Part shown: positions 51,758-60,979 of the stretch, piece after piece | Numbering within the stretch: the stretch's first letter is position 1 | How the letters are laid out: every line of letters begins with the position of its first letter | Assembly: GCA_963797475.1 (NCBI GenBank) | Contig: CAWCPR010000001.1 | Coordinates: 248,001-312,000 of the forward strand | Length of the DNA: 64,000 nt | Reading direction: 5' to 3' | From: CAWCPR01 sp963797475 | GTDB lineage: Bacteria; Chloroflexota; Anaerolineae; Anaerolineales; UBA4823 | Position numbers and translations under genes: made by a program | Notes under the pieces: model-generated | What the model was told of the DNA's origin: nothing | The model's input: only the letters and a program-made list of their open reading frames with translations | Databases searched by the model: none

Positions 51758-53983
51758 ATGAAAAAACACTTTTGGCTCTTACTGTTCCTTGGGGCACTTG
51801 CGGCAGCCTGCAGCGCCACCCCAACCCCTTCGCCAACCCCCACAGAGACCCCACGCCCCAGCCTGCCGCCGCCCGGGATAACCACCACCCGCGTACCCGA
51901 CGCCAAAGCAGCAGCCAGCGCCTTTCTGGCTGCCTGGAAAGCCGAAGATTACGACAGTATGTACGGCATGCTTTCACAGGCCAGCAAGACCGGGCGCAGC
52001 GGAGCGGATTTCAGCAAACATTACCAGGATATCACGATTGAAGCAGCCCTGAACGGGGTGGACACGACGATCCTTTCATCGAACATTAACCCAGGCACAG
52101 CCCAGGTAGATTACCAGGTTACCCTGCACAGCGCACTGGTCGGCGACGTACAGGCAGAGACCTCGATGAACCTGGTCATGGAGCAGGGTCAATGGAAAGT
52201 AGTTTGGGACGACACCCTGGTGCTCCCCGATTTGAGCGCGGGCAACTATTTGAAGATGGACCAGGATGGCTACATCCCTGAGCGGGCGAACATTTACGAC
52301 CGCAACGGCAACCCCCTGGCGGCGCCTGCTGAAGCGACTGCGATCGGAATGCGCCCGGACCTGATCGACCCTGAGACTTCGGAGAAATTTTACGAAGCCA
52401 TGGCGCGGGTGACCGGCATACCGGTAGATAACCTGCTGCGCATGGTCGATAACGCTTACGAGGGCGACTATATCAGCCTGGGTGAGGTCCCCACCGATTA
52501 CCTCGACCGGCGCGGCTCGGTGTTATACGGATTGGAAGGCGCCTATCTCACCCCCTACACTTCTCGTTTTTATTTCAATGAAGAGGCCGGCTCGCATTTG
52601 CTCGGTTACGTAGGCCAGATTCAAGCGGCAGACCTATTGGCTTACCAACGAGAAGGCTACCAAAAAGACGAGCTGGTCGGGCAGAGTGGGTTGGAAAAAT
52701 GGGCTCAACCTTACCTGGCGGGCAAGCGCGGCGGCGAGCTGATGGTCAATAATGATCAGGACCAACCTGTGCGCAAGCTGGCGGAAGCGCCTTCCGAAGC
52801 CTCACAAGCCATTTACACCACCCTGGACAGCGATTTCGAATCCGGCGTGCAAAGGGCAATCGAGGGCTTCAGCGGGGCGATCGTCGTCCTGGAGCGCGAC
52901 ACCGGCCGCGTCCTGGCGATGGTTTCTTCGCCGGCTTTCGACCCGAACGCATTCGCCCCGGGGAATTTCAACAGCTTCAGCGAGCTGGCGGCGTTAAGCG
53001 ATCCGTCCCAACCTTTGTTCAATCGCGCCAGCCAGGGCCAATACCCTCTCGGCTCTGTTTTTAAGATCGTTACGATCTCGGCAGCCCTGGAGAGCGGAGT
53101 TTACACCCCCGAGACCACTTATGATTGCGGTTACTCGTTCGACGAGCTGGCGGGATTCACACGCTACGATTGGACGTACGATCATTTCCTTCAGGATGGG
53201 AAGACCCTGCCCAGTGGCTTGCTGACTCTGCCGCAGGGGTTGATCCGCTCCTGCAACCCATTCTTCTGGCACATCGGCCTGGACCTGTACCGGCGAGGCC
53301 TGACCACGGCAATTGCGGACATGGCGCGCGGCTTTGGCCTGGGCAGCCCAACCGGGATCGAAGGGGTGGACGAGCAGCCCGGCAACATCCCGGAACCCGC
53401 CAGCGAAGTGGATGCCATCAACCTGGCGATCGGCCAGGGCGATACACAGGTTACCCCGCTGCAGGTAGCGGATTTCGTCGCTGCGGTTGGCAATGGCGGC
53501 ACGTTGTATGTCCCCCAGGTGATCGACAAAATCGAGCGACCGGATGGCACACTGACCTTCAGCTTTCAACCCAAAGTGCGCGGCCAACTTCCAGTCAGCC
53601 CGGAGAACCTGAAAGTGATCCAGGATGCCATGATCGGGGTCATCACCAGTAACCGGCCGCGCGGCACCGCGGTGCATGTATTCAATGGACTGAACATCCA
53701 GATCGCCGGAAAAACCGGCACGGCTACCTCCAGCGGTCCTGAACCCCATGCCTGGTTTGCCGGCTACACTTTCGCCGGACGGGCGGACAAACCCGACATC
53801 GCCATCGCCGTGGTCGTCGAGAACATCGGCGAAGGTTCCGATTACGCTGCCCCGATTTTCCGCCGGGTCGTCGAGCTTTACTTCCGCGGCGCGCCTGGCA
53901 AGCTGTATCCCTGGGAGCAGACCTATTACGTCAAAGCGACACCGCAGCCGGAAGAGACCGAGACCCCAACACCCGAGCCCTGA
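51758..53983 (+). CDS. MecA-like class B penicillin-binding lipoprotein (paralog 2)
   Basis: The product has 741 aa from ATG 51758; the longer frame overlaps the methyltransferase relic. The lipobox is LGALAAACSA, followed by a Thr/Pro linker. A MecA_N domain (ASAFLAAWKAEDYDSMYGML) precedes the transpeptidase with Ser433 (GSVFKIVT), Ser498-Cys-Asn and Lys652 (AGKTGTATS). Long identical segments with paralog 1 (e.g. DDTLVLPDL, NPFFWHIGLDLY) show that they arose by duplication around murA. It is likely an extracytoplasmic DD-transpeptidase with a specialised or backup role. Confidence 0.92.
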   Translation: MKKHFWLLLFLGALAAACSATPTPSPTPTETPRPSLPPPGITTTRVPDAKAAASAFLAAWKAEDYDSMYGMLSQASKTGRSGADFSKHYQDITIEAALNGVDTTILSSNINPGTAQVDYQVTLHSALVGDVQAETSMNLVMEQGQWKVVWDDTLVLPDLSAGNYLKMDQDGYIPERANIYDRNGNPLAAPAEATAIGMRPDLIDPETSEKFYEAMARVTGIPVDNLLRMVDNAYEGDYISLGEVPTDYLDRRGSVLYGLEGAYLTPYTSRFYFNEEAGSHLLGYVGQIQAADLLAYQREGYQKDELVGQSGLEKWAQPYLAGKRGGELMVNNDQDQPVRKLAEAPSEASQAIYTTLDSDFESGVQRAIEGFSGAIVVLERDTGRVLAMVSSPAFDPNAFAPGNFNSFSELAALSDPSQPLFNRASQGQYPLGSVFKIVTISAALESGVYTPETTYDCGYSFDELAGFTRYDWTYDHFLQDGKTLPSGLLTLPQGLIRSCNPFFWHIGLDLYRRGLTTAIADMARGFGLGSPTGIEGVDEQPGNIPEPASEVDAINLAIGQGDTQVTPLQVADFVAAVGNGGTLYVPQVIDKIERPDGTLTFSFQPKVRGQLPVSPENLKVIQDAMIGVITSNRPRGTAVHVFNGLNIQIAGKTGTATSSGPEPHAWFAGYTFAGRADKPDIAIAVVVENIGEGSDYAAPIFRRVVELYFRGAPGKLYPWEQTYYVKATPQPEETETPTPEP

Positions 53984-54104
53984 CTTCTCGTCCGTGAACG
54001 CATGCCGCACAGAAGGAAAAGCTCTTTAGCGCCCGGCCGGCCTGGCGGGTTGGAGGGGAGCCGGATAAAAGCAATTGAATCAAATTGACAAGGAGGCAAT
54101 GAAA

Positions 54105-54440
54105 ATGGGTCTATTCAAGTTCATCAGTTCGTTGATCTCCGTGATTGCCGCTGCCCTGGCAGGCAATTGGGTTGGCGAGCAGTTGCGCGCGGATACTTTC
54201 GGAGATCCCGGTCACCAGTTGCGCTTCACCACTACTACCCAGGAGGGCGAGACGGTGATTGCACCCAACCCGGTTCTCTCTAACTTCCTCCCGGGGGTCG
54301 CTTTAGGCCTGGTATCCAAGCCGCGCTGGTTGTGGGCGTTCGTCGGCGGCTTTCTGGCGAGCTGGCTGCTTGGGGAGCAGTATGAGGACGCTCTGATCGA
54401 CTGGCTGGAAGGCTTGATGAGCGACATGCTGAGCTCCTGA
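54105..54440 (+). CDS. Small membrane-associated protein
   Basis: The product has 111 aa from ATG 54105, eight bases after GGAGG. A hydrophobic N-terminus (LFKFISSLISVIAAALAGNW) and a C-terminal hydrophobic pair (FLPGVALGLVSKPRWLWAFV, GGFLASWLLGEQ) flank a polar segment of about 45 residues. No domain is recognised. Confidence 0.65.
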   Translation: MGLFKFISSLISVIAAALAGNWVGEQLRADTFGDPGHQLRFTTTTQEGETVIAPNPVLSNFLPGVALGLVSKPRWLWAFVGGFLASWLLGEQYEDALIDWLEGLMSDMLSS

Positions 54441-54543
54441 ACGCCGTCGCCTCGCAGCCGCAGGGCCGGAGGGAGAATGCGGACTTCCGGCAGATGTACT
54501 GGTACTACGAGCGGCGTTCGCTCCATCAGCCAAAATCCAAGGC

Positions 54544-54771
54544 CTGGTCCTGCTGCCATTGGCAATTTTCCTGGCGGATTACGGCGAAAACCTGAGCATT
54601 ACTACACTGCTGCTGCTTTTCCCAAAGAAACTGGTCGCCCTGGCCTGGATCGCCAGCTTCTTTTCAACGGCCAAGTGGGCGCTGATTATCCTGGCGCTGC
54701 TTTTGATCGGGTTGGGCGGTTTAATCTTCCTGGTTAACAAATTGCGGCTGTCCTTCCGAGACAGCGAATAA
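54544..54771 (+). CDS. Short membrane protein, probably 5'-truncated
   Basis: The frame encodes LVLLPLAIFLADYGENLSIT, then two membrane helices (LVALAWIASFFSTAKWALII and LALLLIGLGGLIFLVNKL). The first usable initiator seen is TTG at 54559, without a ribosome site, and the open frame extends upstream with no start. It reads like the C-terminal half of a larger membrane protein, so it may be a relic. The exact start is uncertain. Confidence 0.4.
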   Translation: MVLLPLAIFLADYGENLSITTLLLLFPKKLVALAWIASFFSTAKWALIILALLLIGLGGLIFLVNKLRLSFRDSE

Positions 54772-54802
54772 ACCGGTACAATCCATTCGGGAAGGCAATC
54801 CT

Positions 54803-55367
54803 ATGAAGAAAACTTTATTACCGTCCATTCGATCGATCCTGGACAAATCCTCGCCGCTCTCCGCTGCGGATGGCGAAGAAACGCCGCCGGAGCGCAAGCT
54901 GCTCTGGGCGCTGCTCCCCAACATTCTCATCCTGGCCGGCATCGTCGCCTGGCTGTGGATGCGCCGGCGCATGCAGCTCCAGGAACAGCCCACCTATGTG
55001 CCGTTGGCCCCGCGCCCGCCGCAGGCTTCGAAAGCCGAGGTCCGTTCTGCCGCAGGCGCACCGGTTGCGCCTGCCCGCCGGTCCCACTCGCCGGAGGTAG
55101 CCGCGGACGACCTCACCCGCATTGAGGGCATTGGGCCGAAAATCGCCCGTCTTCTCCAGGAAGCCGGCGTCCGCACCTACGCCCAATTGGCCGCGATTCC
55201 ACGTAGAGGAGCTGCAGCTCACCTTGCACAAAGCCGGCATCCGCCTGGCGGACCCGGGGACCTGGCCCGAACAGGCCGGGTTGGCTTCGACAGGAAAATG
55301 GGAAGCCTTGAAAGAATTGCAGGCGACAATTGAAAGGGGGGCGGCGCATCTCTTAAGCGGCCATTGA
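54803..55367 (+). pseudogene. Membrane protein with helix-hairpin-helix domain, frameshifted
   Basis: The first frame has a membrane helix (LLWALLPNILILAGIVAWLW) and a helix-hairpin-helix start (DLTRIEGIGPKIARLLQEAG, VRTYAQLAAI). The domain's second half (VEELQLTLHKAGIRLADPGT, WPEQAGLASTGKWEALKEL) continues in the +1 frame to 55367. Skipping one base near 55197 fuses them into a ~187-aa protein of a recognisable HHH type. Such proteins bind DNA or proteins; function is unknown. As written, the frame would run on to 55333 with a nonsense tail. Confidence 0.78.
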
Positions 55368-55650
55368 TTGAAGGAACCGGGTTTATTCCGCCTTACTAGA
55401 CCTGTTTCTAATCCAGAATATTGAGTGAAAAACCGTTTGGAAACCGGATTGAATTCTTGCAAGAAGGCGATGGTATTGCCTGAGCGGTAAACGAGATATG
55501 GATCGTCAAACCCCGGTTCGTGAAAGCCCTCCGAAAAGTGGCGAATTTCACAAAGAATCCATTTCAACTTCACAAAATCTTCACAACCCCATGTTAAACT
55601 GATCCTCAGACGCCTGCTATGAAGAATAGCCTGGCATCGGAGGACAAACA

Positions 55651-56277
55651 ATGAAAAAGCCAAGCGCGATATCCGCCCAAACTCGCAATAACTGGCTGCT
55701 GGATGCCAGCTTATTTGTTGGCGGGGTTTTGACCTTGCTAACCGGGATCTACTTTTTATACCTGCCCACCAACGGCTTCGCCGGAGGGCGCAATCCAGCC
55801 TATAACCTGCATTTGCTGTTCGCCCGCCACACCTGGGACGACCTGCACACCTGGGGCGGGACCGCCATGATCCTGGCTGCGGCTCTGCACCTGGCGTGGC
55901 ACTGGCCATGGGTGGTAAATGTGGCCCGCCGCACCTGGAACGAATTGACCGGGAAATGCGGCTGCATGAACGCGCGCGGCCGCTGGAACCCGATCCTGAA
56001 TGCGGTCGTCGCGGTTTCTTTCCTGGCGGCTGCGCTCAGCGGCATATACTTCCTGCTGTTTCCGGGTGAGCGCAATGCAGCCTCCGCAACGACCATTCTA
56101 TTCTCGCGCAGCGCCTGGGACCTGATCCATACCTGGGCCGGCGTGATCTTCAGTCTGGCTGCTATCCTGCACTTCGCCGACCACTGGAAGTGGGTGATCA
56201 AAGTGACTCGCAAAATGACCGGCCTGCTGTCGCCGGCCCGGCCCCCGTCCCAACCGTTCTCAACGGCCGGCGAATAA
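55651..56277 (+). CDS. DUF4405-type membrane protein (cytochrome b-like)
   Basis: The product has 208 aa with two homologous halves, each with two membrane helices. Paired histidines recur: LHLLFARHTWDDLHTWGG and AAALHLAWHWPWV in the first half; DLIHTWAGVIFSLAAILHFA and DHWKWV in the second. This matches the DUF4405 family; the His pattern suggests bis-heme b coordination as in cytochrome b561-like proteins. A KCGC pair lies in the connecting loop. It is possibly an electron carrier. The next gene (DUF2202) starts 55 bp downstream. Confidence 0.8.
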   Translation: MKKPSAISAQTRNNWLLDASLFVGGVLTLLTGIYFLYLPTNGFAGGRNPAYNLHLLFARHTWDDLHTWGGTAMILAAALHLAWHWPWVVNVARRTWNELTGKCGCMNARGRWNPILNAVVAVSFLAAALSGIYFLLFPGERNAASATTILFSRSAWDLIHTWAGVIFSLAAILHFADHWKWVIKVTRKMTGLLSPARPPSQPFSTAGE

Positions 56278-56332
56278 CCCGCAAACGAAGAGCCACGCAC
56301 CTGTTAACCACGATTTCAAAAGGGAAAATCCA

Positions 56333-57109
56333 ATGTTCAAGAAAATTTTAACCATCACTGCATTCCTGGTTGTCGCCGCGATCCTGGTCGTTGGCGCAGT
56401 CAACCGCTCCCAGGCCGGGAGCGGAGGTGGAAAAGGCGGCGGCGCCGATCTGGAAACGGGAGTCAGCCAGCATTCCAGCGATCCATCGCTCGCCATTTCG
56501 GCCAGCGCAGAAATCACCCAATTACCGGCCGCCGGTGCGGTTGGATTGAGCCCCGAAGAGACCGCAGCGCTGTTCTATATGCGCGAGGAGGAAAAACTGG
56601 CCCGGGATGTGTACCTGGCGCTTTCCAGGCAGTGGAGCCTGGCAATCTTCCGGAATATCCCGCGCAGCGAGCAGGTTCACACCACTGCCGTTTTAAATCT
56701 GATCGAGCGTTATGGGCTGGACGATCCGGCCTCCGCACAGGATGGGGTTTTCACCAATCCTGATCTGCAAGCCCTTTACACCAAAATGGTCGAGCGGGGC
56801 AGCCAGTCGTTGCCAGAAGCGCTCAAAGTGGGTGGGGCGATCGAAGAGATCGACATCCTGGACCTGCAAAACCGGCTGGCGCAAACCAACCACCAGGATA
56901 TCCTCCAGGTATTCAATAACTTGTTGAACGGCTCCTATAACCACCTGCGCTGCTTCGCCAACACGCTCGCAATGCAAACGGGTGAGACCTATCTACCCCA
57001 GACCCTCAGCGCCGCCAGCTACCAGGCGATCACCGGTTCCGGCGTCTCCGGCCCTGGCAGTGGCCGCGGAAACATGGGCCGCGGCGGCGGCCACGGCAGA
57101 CAGCCATAA
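56333..57109 (+). CDS. DUF2202 ferritin-like protein, exported
   Basis: The product has 258 aa. The N-terminal signal/anchor is ITAFLVVAAILVVGAVNRSQ. Residues about 80-220 match DUF2202: FYMREEEKLARDVYLALSRQ, IFRNIPRSEQVHTTAVLNLI, and GGAIEEIDILDLQNRL. The ExxE and ExxH residues place it in the ferritin-like four-helix superfamily with a likely di-metal site. The C-terminus is Gly/Ser/Arg-rich. Extracytoplasmic metal handling or redox is plausible, perhaps with the adjacent DUF4405 protein. Confidence 0.85.
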   Translation: MFKKILTITAFLVVAAILVVGAVNRSQAGSGGGKGGGADLETGVSQHSSDPSLAISASAEITQLPAAGAVGLSPEETAALFYMREEEKLARDVYLALSRQWSLAIFRNIPRSEQVHTTAVLNLIERYGLDDPASAQDGVFTNPDLQALYTKMVERGSQSLPEALKVGGAIEEIDILDLQNRLAQTNHQDILQVFNNLLNGSYNHLRCFANTLAMQTGETYLPQTLSAASYQAITGSGVSGPGSGRGNMGRGGGHGRQP

Positions 57110-57252
57110 ACCCTCAGGGATAGTTTCCGAAAGCGCCCGTGGCATACCCGGGAATGTGCTAGAATTTCCAGGGAGATCGCGTATGCCAGGCTATATCCTA
57201 TTGGAAGGCGGCGCAGAATTTGGCGGCAGGATGGCAGGTTGATAGCCCTTCA

Positions 57253-59658
57253 ATGCTGGTCCGCCAGGCGTTCTTTTCACTGGTGATTCTGGCGCTGGCT
57301 GCCTGCCAATCGGAGCCAGCCCCCAGCCTTTACCAGACCTGGAGCTACGCCGACCTGCGCGCATTGGACGCGGCGGACGCAGGCAAAACAGGGCTTGACC
57401 TGCTAGCGGCCTACACGCGTCGTATCGGGGAGGAATGGCAGGTTCGCCTGGACTTGCTCGATCTGGACCCGGCGACAAATTTCGACCTGTACCTGGCCTT
57501 CGACACCGGCCCGGGCGGCGACGCCGCTTTACCCCTGGATGGCGCGGCGGACTTCGAATGGGATACCCTGGTCGTGATCCCCGCGGCCGGCGATATCCAG
57601 GTGTTCGCGGCCGGCAAGGCCCAAACCTTTAAACCGCGACCGGTTAGCGGCCTGCGCGTGCGGGTGCTGCGCGACCCGCTGCTGGACACGCTTGAGATTA
57701 GCTTGAACCAGGCGGCTTTATTCCGCCAGGCAGGCGCTCTGCCGGTCGGCCGCGGTCCGGGTTTCGAGCTCCAGGTTTTCACTACCCAGCCGGGAAAGAC
57801 CACTATCGCCGACAGCCTGGGTCCGTTGCGCTCAGACGGACCTCCGCCCCCGCCCGCACAGGTTCTCTACACATTTTGGAACACGCTGCCGGCTTATACC
57901 CCGGCCCAGACTTTACGCCGGTGGGATGGCGCCCACACCGGTCCGGCTGGCGGAAGGCATGGGTTGTACAACCTGCTGCGAGCAGTGCGCAACACCCGCA
58001 CGCCGGTTGTGCTGCTGGACCTTGTTCAGCCAGCCATGCTTTCAGCCCTGGATACGGTCGGCGGTTTGAGCCTTGTGCGCAGCCTCTCAGAAAGCGGCCT
58101 GCTCATCCTGCCGCAGGTCCTGCCTGGTTTCTCTCCCGGTGCGCAGCCGGCGCCCCTGCCCGGCTGGGCAATTGCCCGGGCTTCCAGCCAGAGCCGCCGG
58201 GCTGCACTGGATTTTGGCCTGCCCGCCAGCCCATTTCTCTTCGCTCCCCAGGGATTGGAGCAGGTTGGTTCTGCAAATCTCCCCAGCCGCCTGGCGCCTG
58301 CCAGCCTGGTGTTCGTGCCCAACCCGGCAAACTCAGCCCAGACCAGCCAATTTTCCACAGGCCGGGTCGCGCGCTGGAAAACCTTGAAAGTGGTAACCGT
58401 GGGCCGTTACGGCGATCCCGACGGGCCGGTCGAACAAGCCAGCCTGGCAGGTCCGAGCATAGAGATGCGCCGGAGACTTGTCCAGGCCGCCCTGGAAACC
58501 CAGAAAGATGAAGGGCGCATTTTGGTTCTGGGCGGCAACCTGCCCGCCAGCGCCTGGGGCGACCCACCCATGGCGCGCTTCACACTGCAATACCTGGCGG
58601 CTCATCCCTGGGTGCGGGCTCTGAATGCTGATGACCTGCTTTCCTTGCCGGCGTCTCAAGCGGCTGGGCCAGCCCAGACCAGCCTGCCAGCACCCGGGCC
58701 CGACCGGCAGTTGCTAGACGACCGGCTGCTTGCGGACCTGGAGAATGCCCCGGCGAACAGTCTCGGACAGGCCGCCTGGCAAGCCTACCTGGCGCTGCTC
58801 GCCCCAGCTTTTCCAACCCCGGCCGAGCTGCCCGCGCTGCGGGCGGCCTACCTGGGCCAGGTGGGCGTTCTGCTGGCAGGGGCGCGTTGGGCGGAGAATC
58901 CAGAAGCGTTCGAAGCCTGCGACCAGGACCTGGATTGGGACGGTCAGCCTGAGTGCGTCCTGGCTTCAGAAGAGCTTTTCCTGGTTTTCGAGCTGCGCGG
59001 CGGGAGCCTGGCATATGCTTTCGTACGCGACCCGGACGGCGGCGTTCACCAGTGGGTCGGGCCGTCTTCGCAGCTCAGCGCCGGCCTCAGCGAGCCCAGT
59101 TCGTGGGATCCGGCGGGCGGCCTGCGCGCCGATCCGGATGTGCTCCCAGGCGCGTTTTTCGAAACGACCTCCAGCTCGGGCCCGCCGCAAGATTTCCAGG
59201 CTGAACTTCAGCCCGGCCGCCTGGCGCTTTCTAGCGCCGACGGTAGCCTGGTTAAGACCTTCCAGCTTGAACCATCCGGCTTGCAGGTCACATACCATGC
59301 CCAACGCCTGCTGCACACGCGCCTGGTCTTCATGCTGGATCCCTGGCTGCGTTTCTCGCCGGATTGGACGGATATTTACCAGGCGCACACCATCCCGGGC
59401 GGTTGGAGCTGGGGAATCACCCCGCCCCAAGGCGCTGCCCGTCGCGCCCAGATATCCTCTGCAGCGCTGCGGGTGGAAGTTCGAACCGAAAGCGCCTGGA
59501 CGGCGTCCACTTTCAAAGATTCGCTTCCCCTGCTGGACGTACCCGAAAACCCCAATCTGGATTACCCTGGCGGGCATTTCTTGCCCTTCCCGCTGGCGTC
59601 CCTGGAATTCTTGATCCAGGGAGATTTTTCCACGCGCTTGATCCTCATCAGAAATTGA
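57253..59658 (+). CDS. Large lipoprotein of unknown function
   Basis: The product has 801 aa from ATG 57253; FFSLVILALAACQS is a signal with lipobox LAAC. The N-terminal ~170 residues are beta-rich (VRLDLLDLDPATNFDLYLAF, GLRVRVLRDPLLDTLEISL). Residues about 215-480 look like an alpha/beta fold (GRHGLYNLLRAVRNTRTPVV, LLDLVQPAMLSALDTVGG, LQYLAAHPWVRALNADDLL), reminiscent of regions in exported glycosidase- or deacetylase-type proteins. The C-terminus is again beta-rich. No catalytic motif was found. It may act on or bind extracellular polysaccharide; confidence in function is low. Confidence 0.72.
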   Translation: MLVRQAFFSLVILALAACQSEPAPSLYQTWSYADLRALDAADAGKTGLDLLAAYTRRIGEEWQVRLDLLDLDPATNFDLYLAFDTGPGGDAALPLDGAADFEWDTLVVIPAAGDIQVFAAGKAQTFKPRPVSGLRVRVLRDPLLDTLEISLNQAALFRQAGALPVGRGPGFELQVFTTQPGKTTIADSLGPLRSDGPPPPPAQVLYTFWNTLPAYTPAQTLRRWDGAHTGPAGGRHGLYNLLRAVRNTRTPVVLLDLVQPAMLSALDTVGGLSLVRSLSESGLLILPQVLPGFSPGAQPAPLPGWAIARASSQSRRAALDFGLPASPFLFAPQGLEQVGSANLPSRLAPASLVFVPNPANSAQTSQFSTGRVARWKTLKVVTVGRYGDPDGPVEQASLAGPSIEMRRRLVQAALETQKDEGRILVLGGNLPASAWGDPPMARFTLQYLAAHPWVRALNADDLLSLPASQAAGPAQTSLPAPGPDRQLLDDRLLADLENAPANSLGQAAWQAYLALLAPAFPTPAELPALRAAYLGQVGVLLAGARWAENPEAFEACDQDLDWDGQPECVLASEELFLVFELRGGSLAYAFVRDPDGGVHQWVGPSSQLSAGLSEPSSWDPAGGLRADPDVLPGAFFETTSSSGPPQDFQAELQPGRLALSSADGSLVKTFQLEPSGLQVTYHAQRLLHTRLVFMLDPWLRFSPDWTDIYQAHTIPGGWSWGITPPQGAARRAQISSAALRVEVRTESAWTASTFKDSLPLLDVPENPNLDYPGGHFLPFPLASLEFLIQGDFSTRLILIRN

Positions 59659-59703
59659 AACTCGGCTCCTGTGATATCATTTGCAGATCGGGAGAAATGA
59701 GCT

Positions 59704-60979
59704 TTGGAACCTGTATGGCGCAATCTGCGCATCCACTCCGAGCGCTTCCAATCCAACTTTGAAGCCTTATCCGCCATCGGCTCCACCGGCGACGGCGGAG
59801 TCAACCGGCCTGCGCTGAGTGAAGCCCACCTTGCGGCGCGCCTGTGGCTCAAGGAACGGATCCAGTCCAGCGGTTTGCAATTCCACATGGACGAGGCTGG
59901 CAATCACTTCGCCCGCCTGGAATGCGGCCCGCCTGGCGCGCCAGCCTTACTGCTCGGGTCGCACCTGGATTCGGTGCCCAATGGCGGGCGCTTTGACGGC
60001 GCCCTGGGCGTGGTCGCCGCCCTGGAAGTGTTACAGGCCGTCCAGGAAGCCGGTCTGAAGCTGCCCGTCCACCTGGAAGCAGTCGACTTCACCGATGAAG
60101 AGGGCACGCTGGTTGACGAGATGGGCAGCGCCGCCCTGGCAGGCCGGCTATCCCCGGCCGAGCTGCAGCATCCACGCGGCGGTCGCGAAGCCCTGCTGGC
60201 AGGCCTTCAACGTTTTGGGCTGAACGAGGCAACCGTATTGAAAGCTCGCAGAGAGCCGCAGAGCCTGGCTGGCTATCTCGAGCTGCACATCGAACAGGGA
60301 ACCCGCCTGGAAAATTCGGCCGCCCAGATCGGTGTGGTGACCAGCATCACCGGGATCGGCGCATACCGTCTCACCTTCTCAGGCCGGGCGGATCACGCCG
60401 GCACAACCCCGGTGCAAAATCGCCGGGATGCTTCCCTGGGCGCGGCGGCTTTCATCCTGGCGGCCCGGGAACTGGTGCTGGACTCCTTCCCCGGGTGCGT
60501 CGCCAACTGCGGCGCGCTGGTGTTGTCGCCGGGGGCATTTAACATCGTGCCTGCCCGGTCTGTCCTGTCGCTGGAATACCGCTCGCCTGAGTCCGCAGCG
60601 CTGGACCGCTTGGAACAAGGGCTGCTGGCCCAGGCCGAAAAGGAAGCGCGCCGCTTTGGGTTGGAATTCAGCGCAGAATAACTTGGGCAAACGCCCGCCA
60701 GCCCCGATGCACCCGGGCGTCCAGGCCGTCATTGAAGAGTCTGCCGCTACACTAGGATTAAAATCCATGCATATGGGCTCCGGCGCCTGGCACGACGCCT
60801 ACATGATGGGTACCCTTTGCCCGGCGGGGATGCTGTTCGTGCCCTCTGCCGGCGGGGCCAGCCACTCTCCGGCCGAGTTCAGCCGCTGGGAAGACTGCCT
60901 GAATGGGGCAAATGTGCTCCTGCAATCCGCCCTGCGCCTGGCTGCTGGTGGAATTAGCGGCGATCCGGCGCGGCGATGA
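59704..60979 (+). pseudogene. M20-family amidohydrolase (carbamoylase-like) with a frameshift
   Basis: The start is TTG at 59704. The first frame contains the dizinc motifs LLGSHLDSVPNGGRFDGALG, VDFTDEEGT and YLELHIEQG plus HAGTTPVQNRRDA. The C-terminal GSGAWHDAYMMGTLCPAGML and AGGASHSPAEFSRWEDCL lies in the next frame to 60979. Skipping one base near 60676 joins them into ~424 aa, the normal length for N-carbamoyl-L-amino-acid hydrolase/allantoate amidohydrolase. The restored stop overlaps the next gene's ATG as ATGA, which supports the intact reading. Substrate is unknown; error versus lesion is undecided. Confidence 0.85.
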
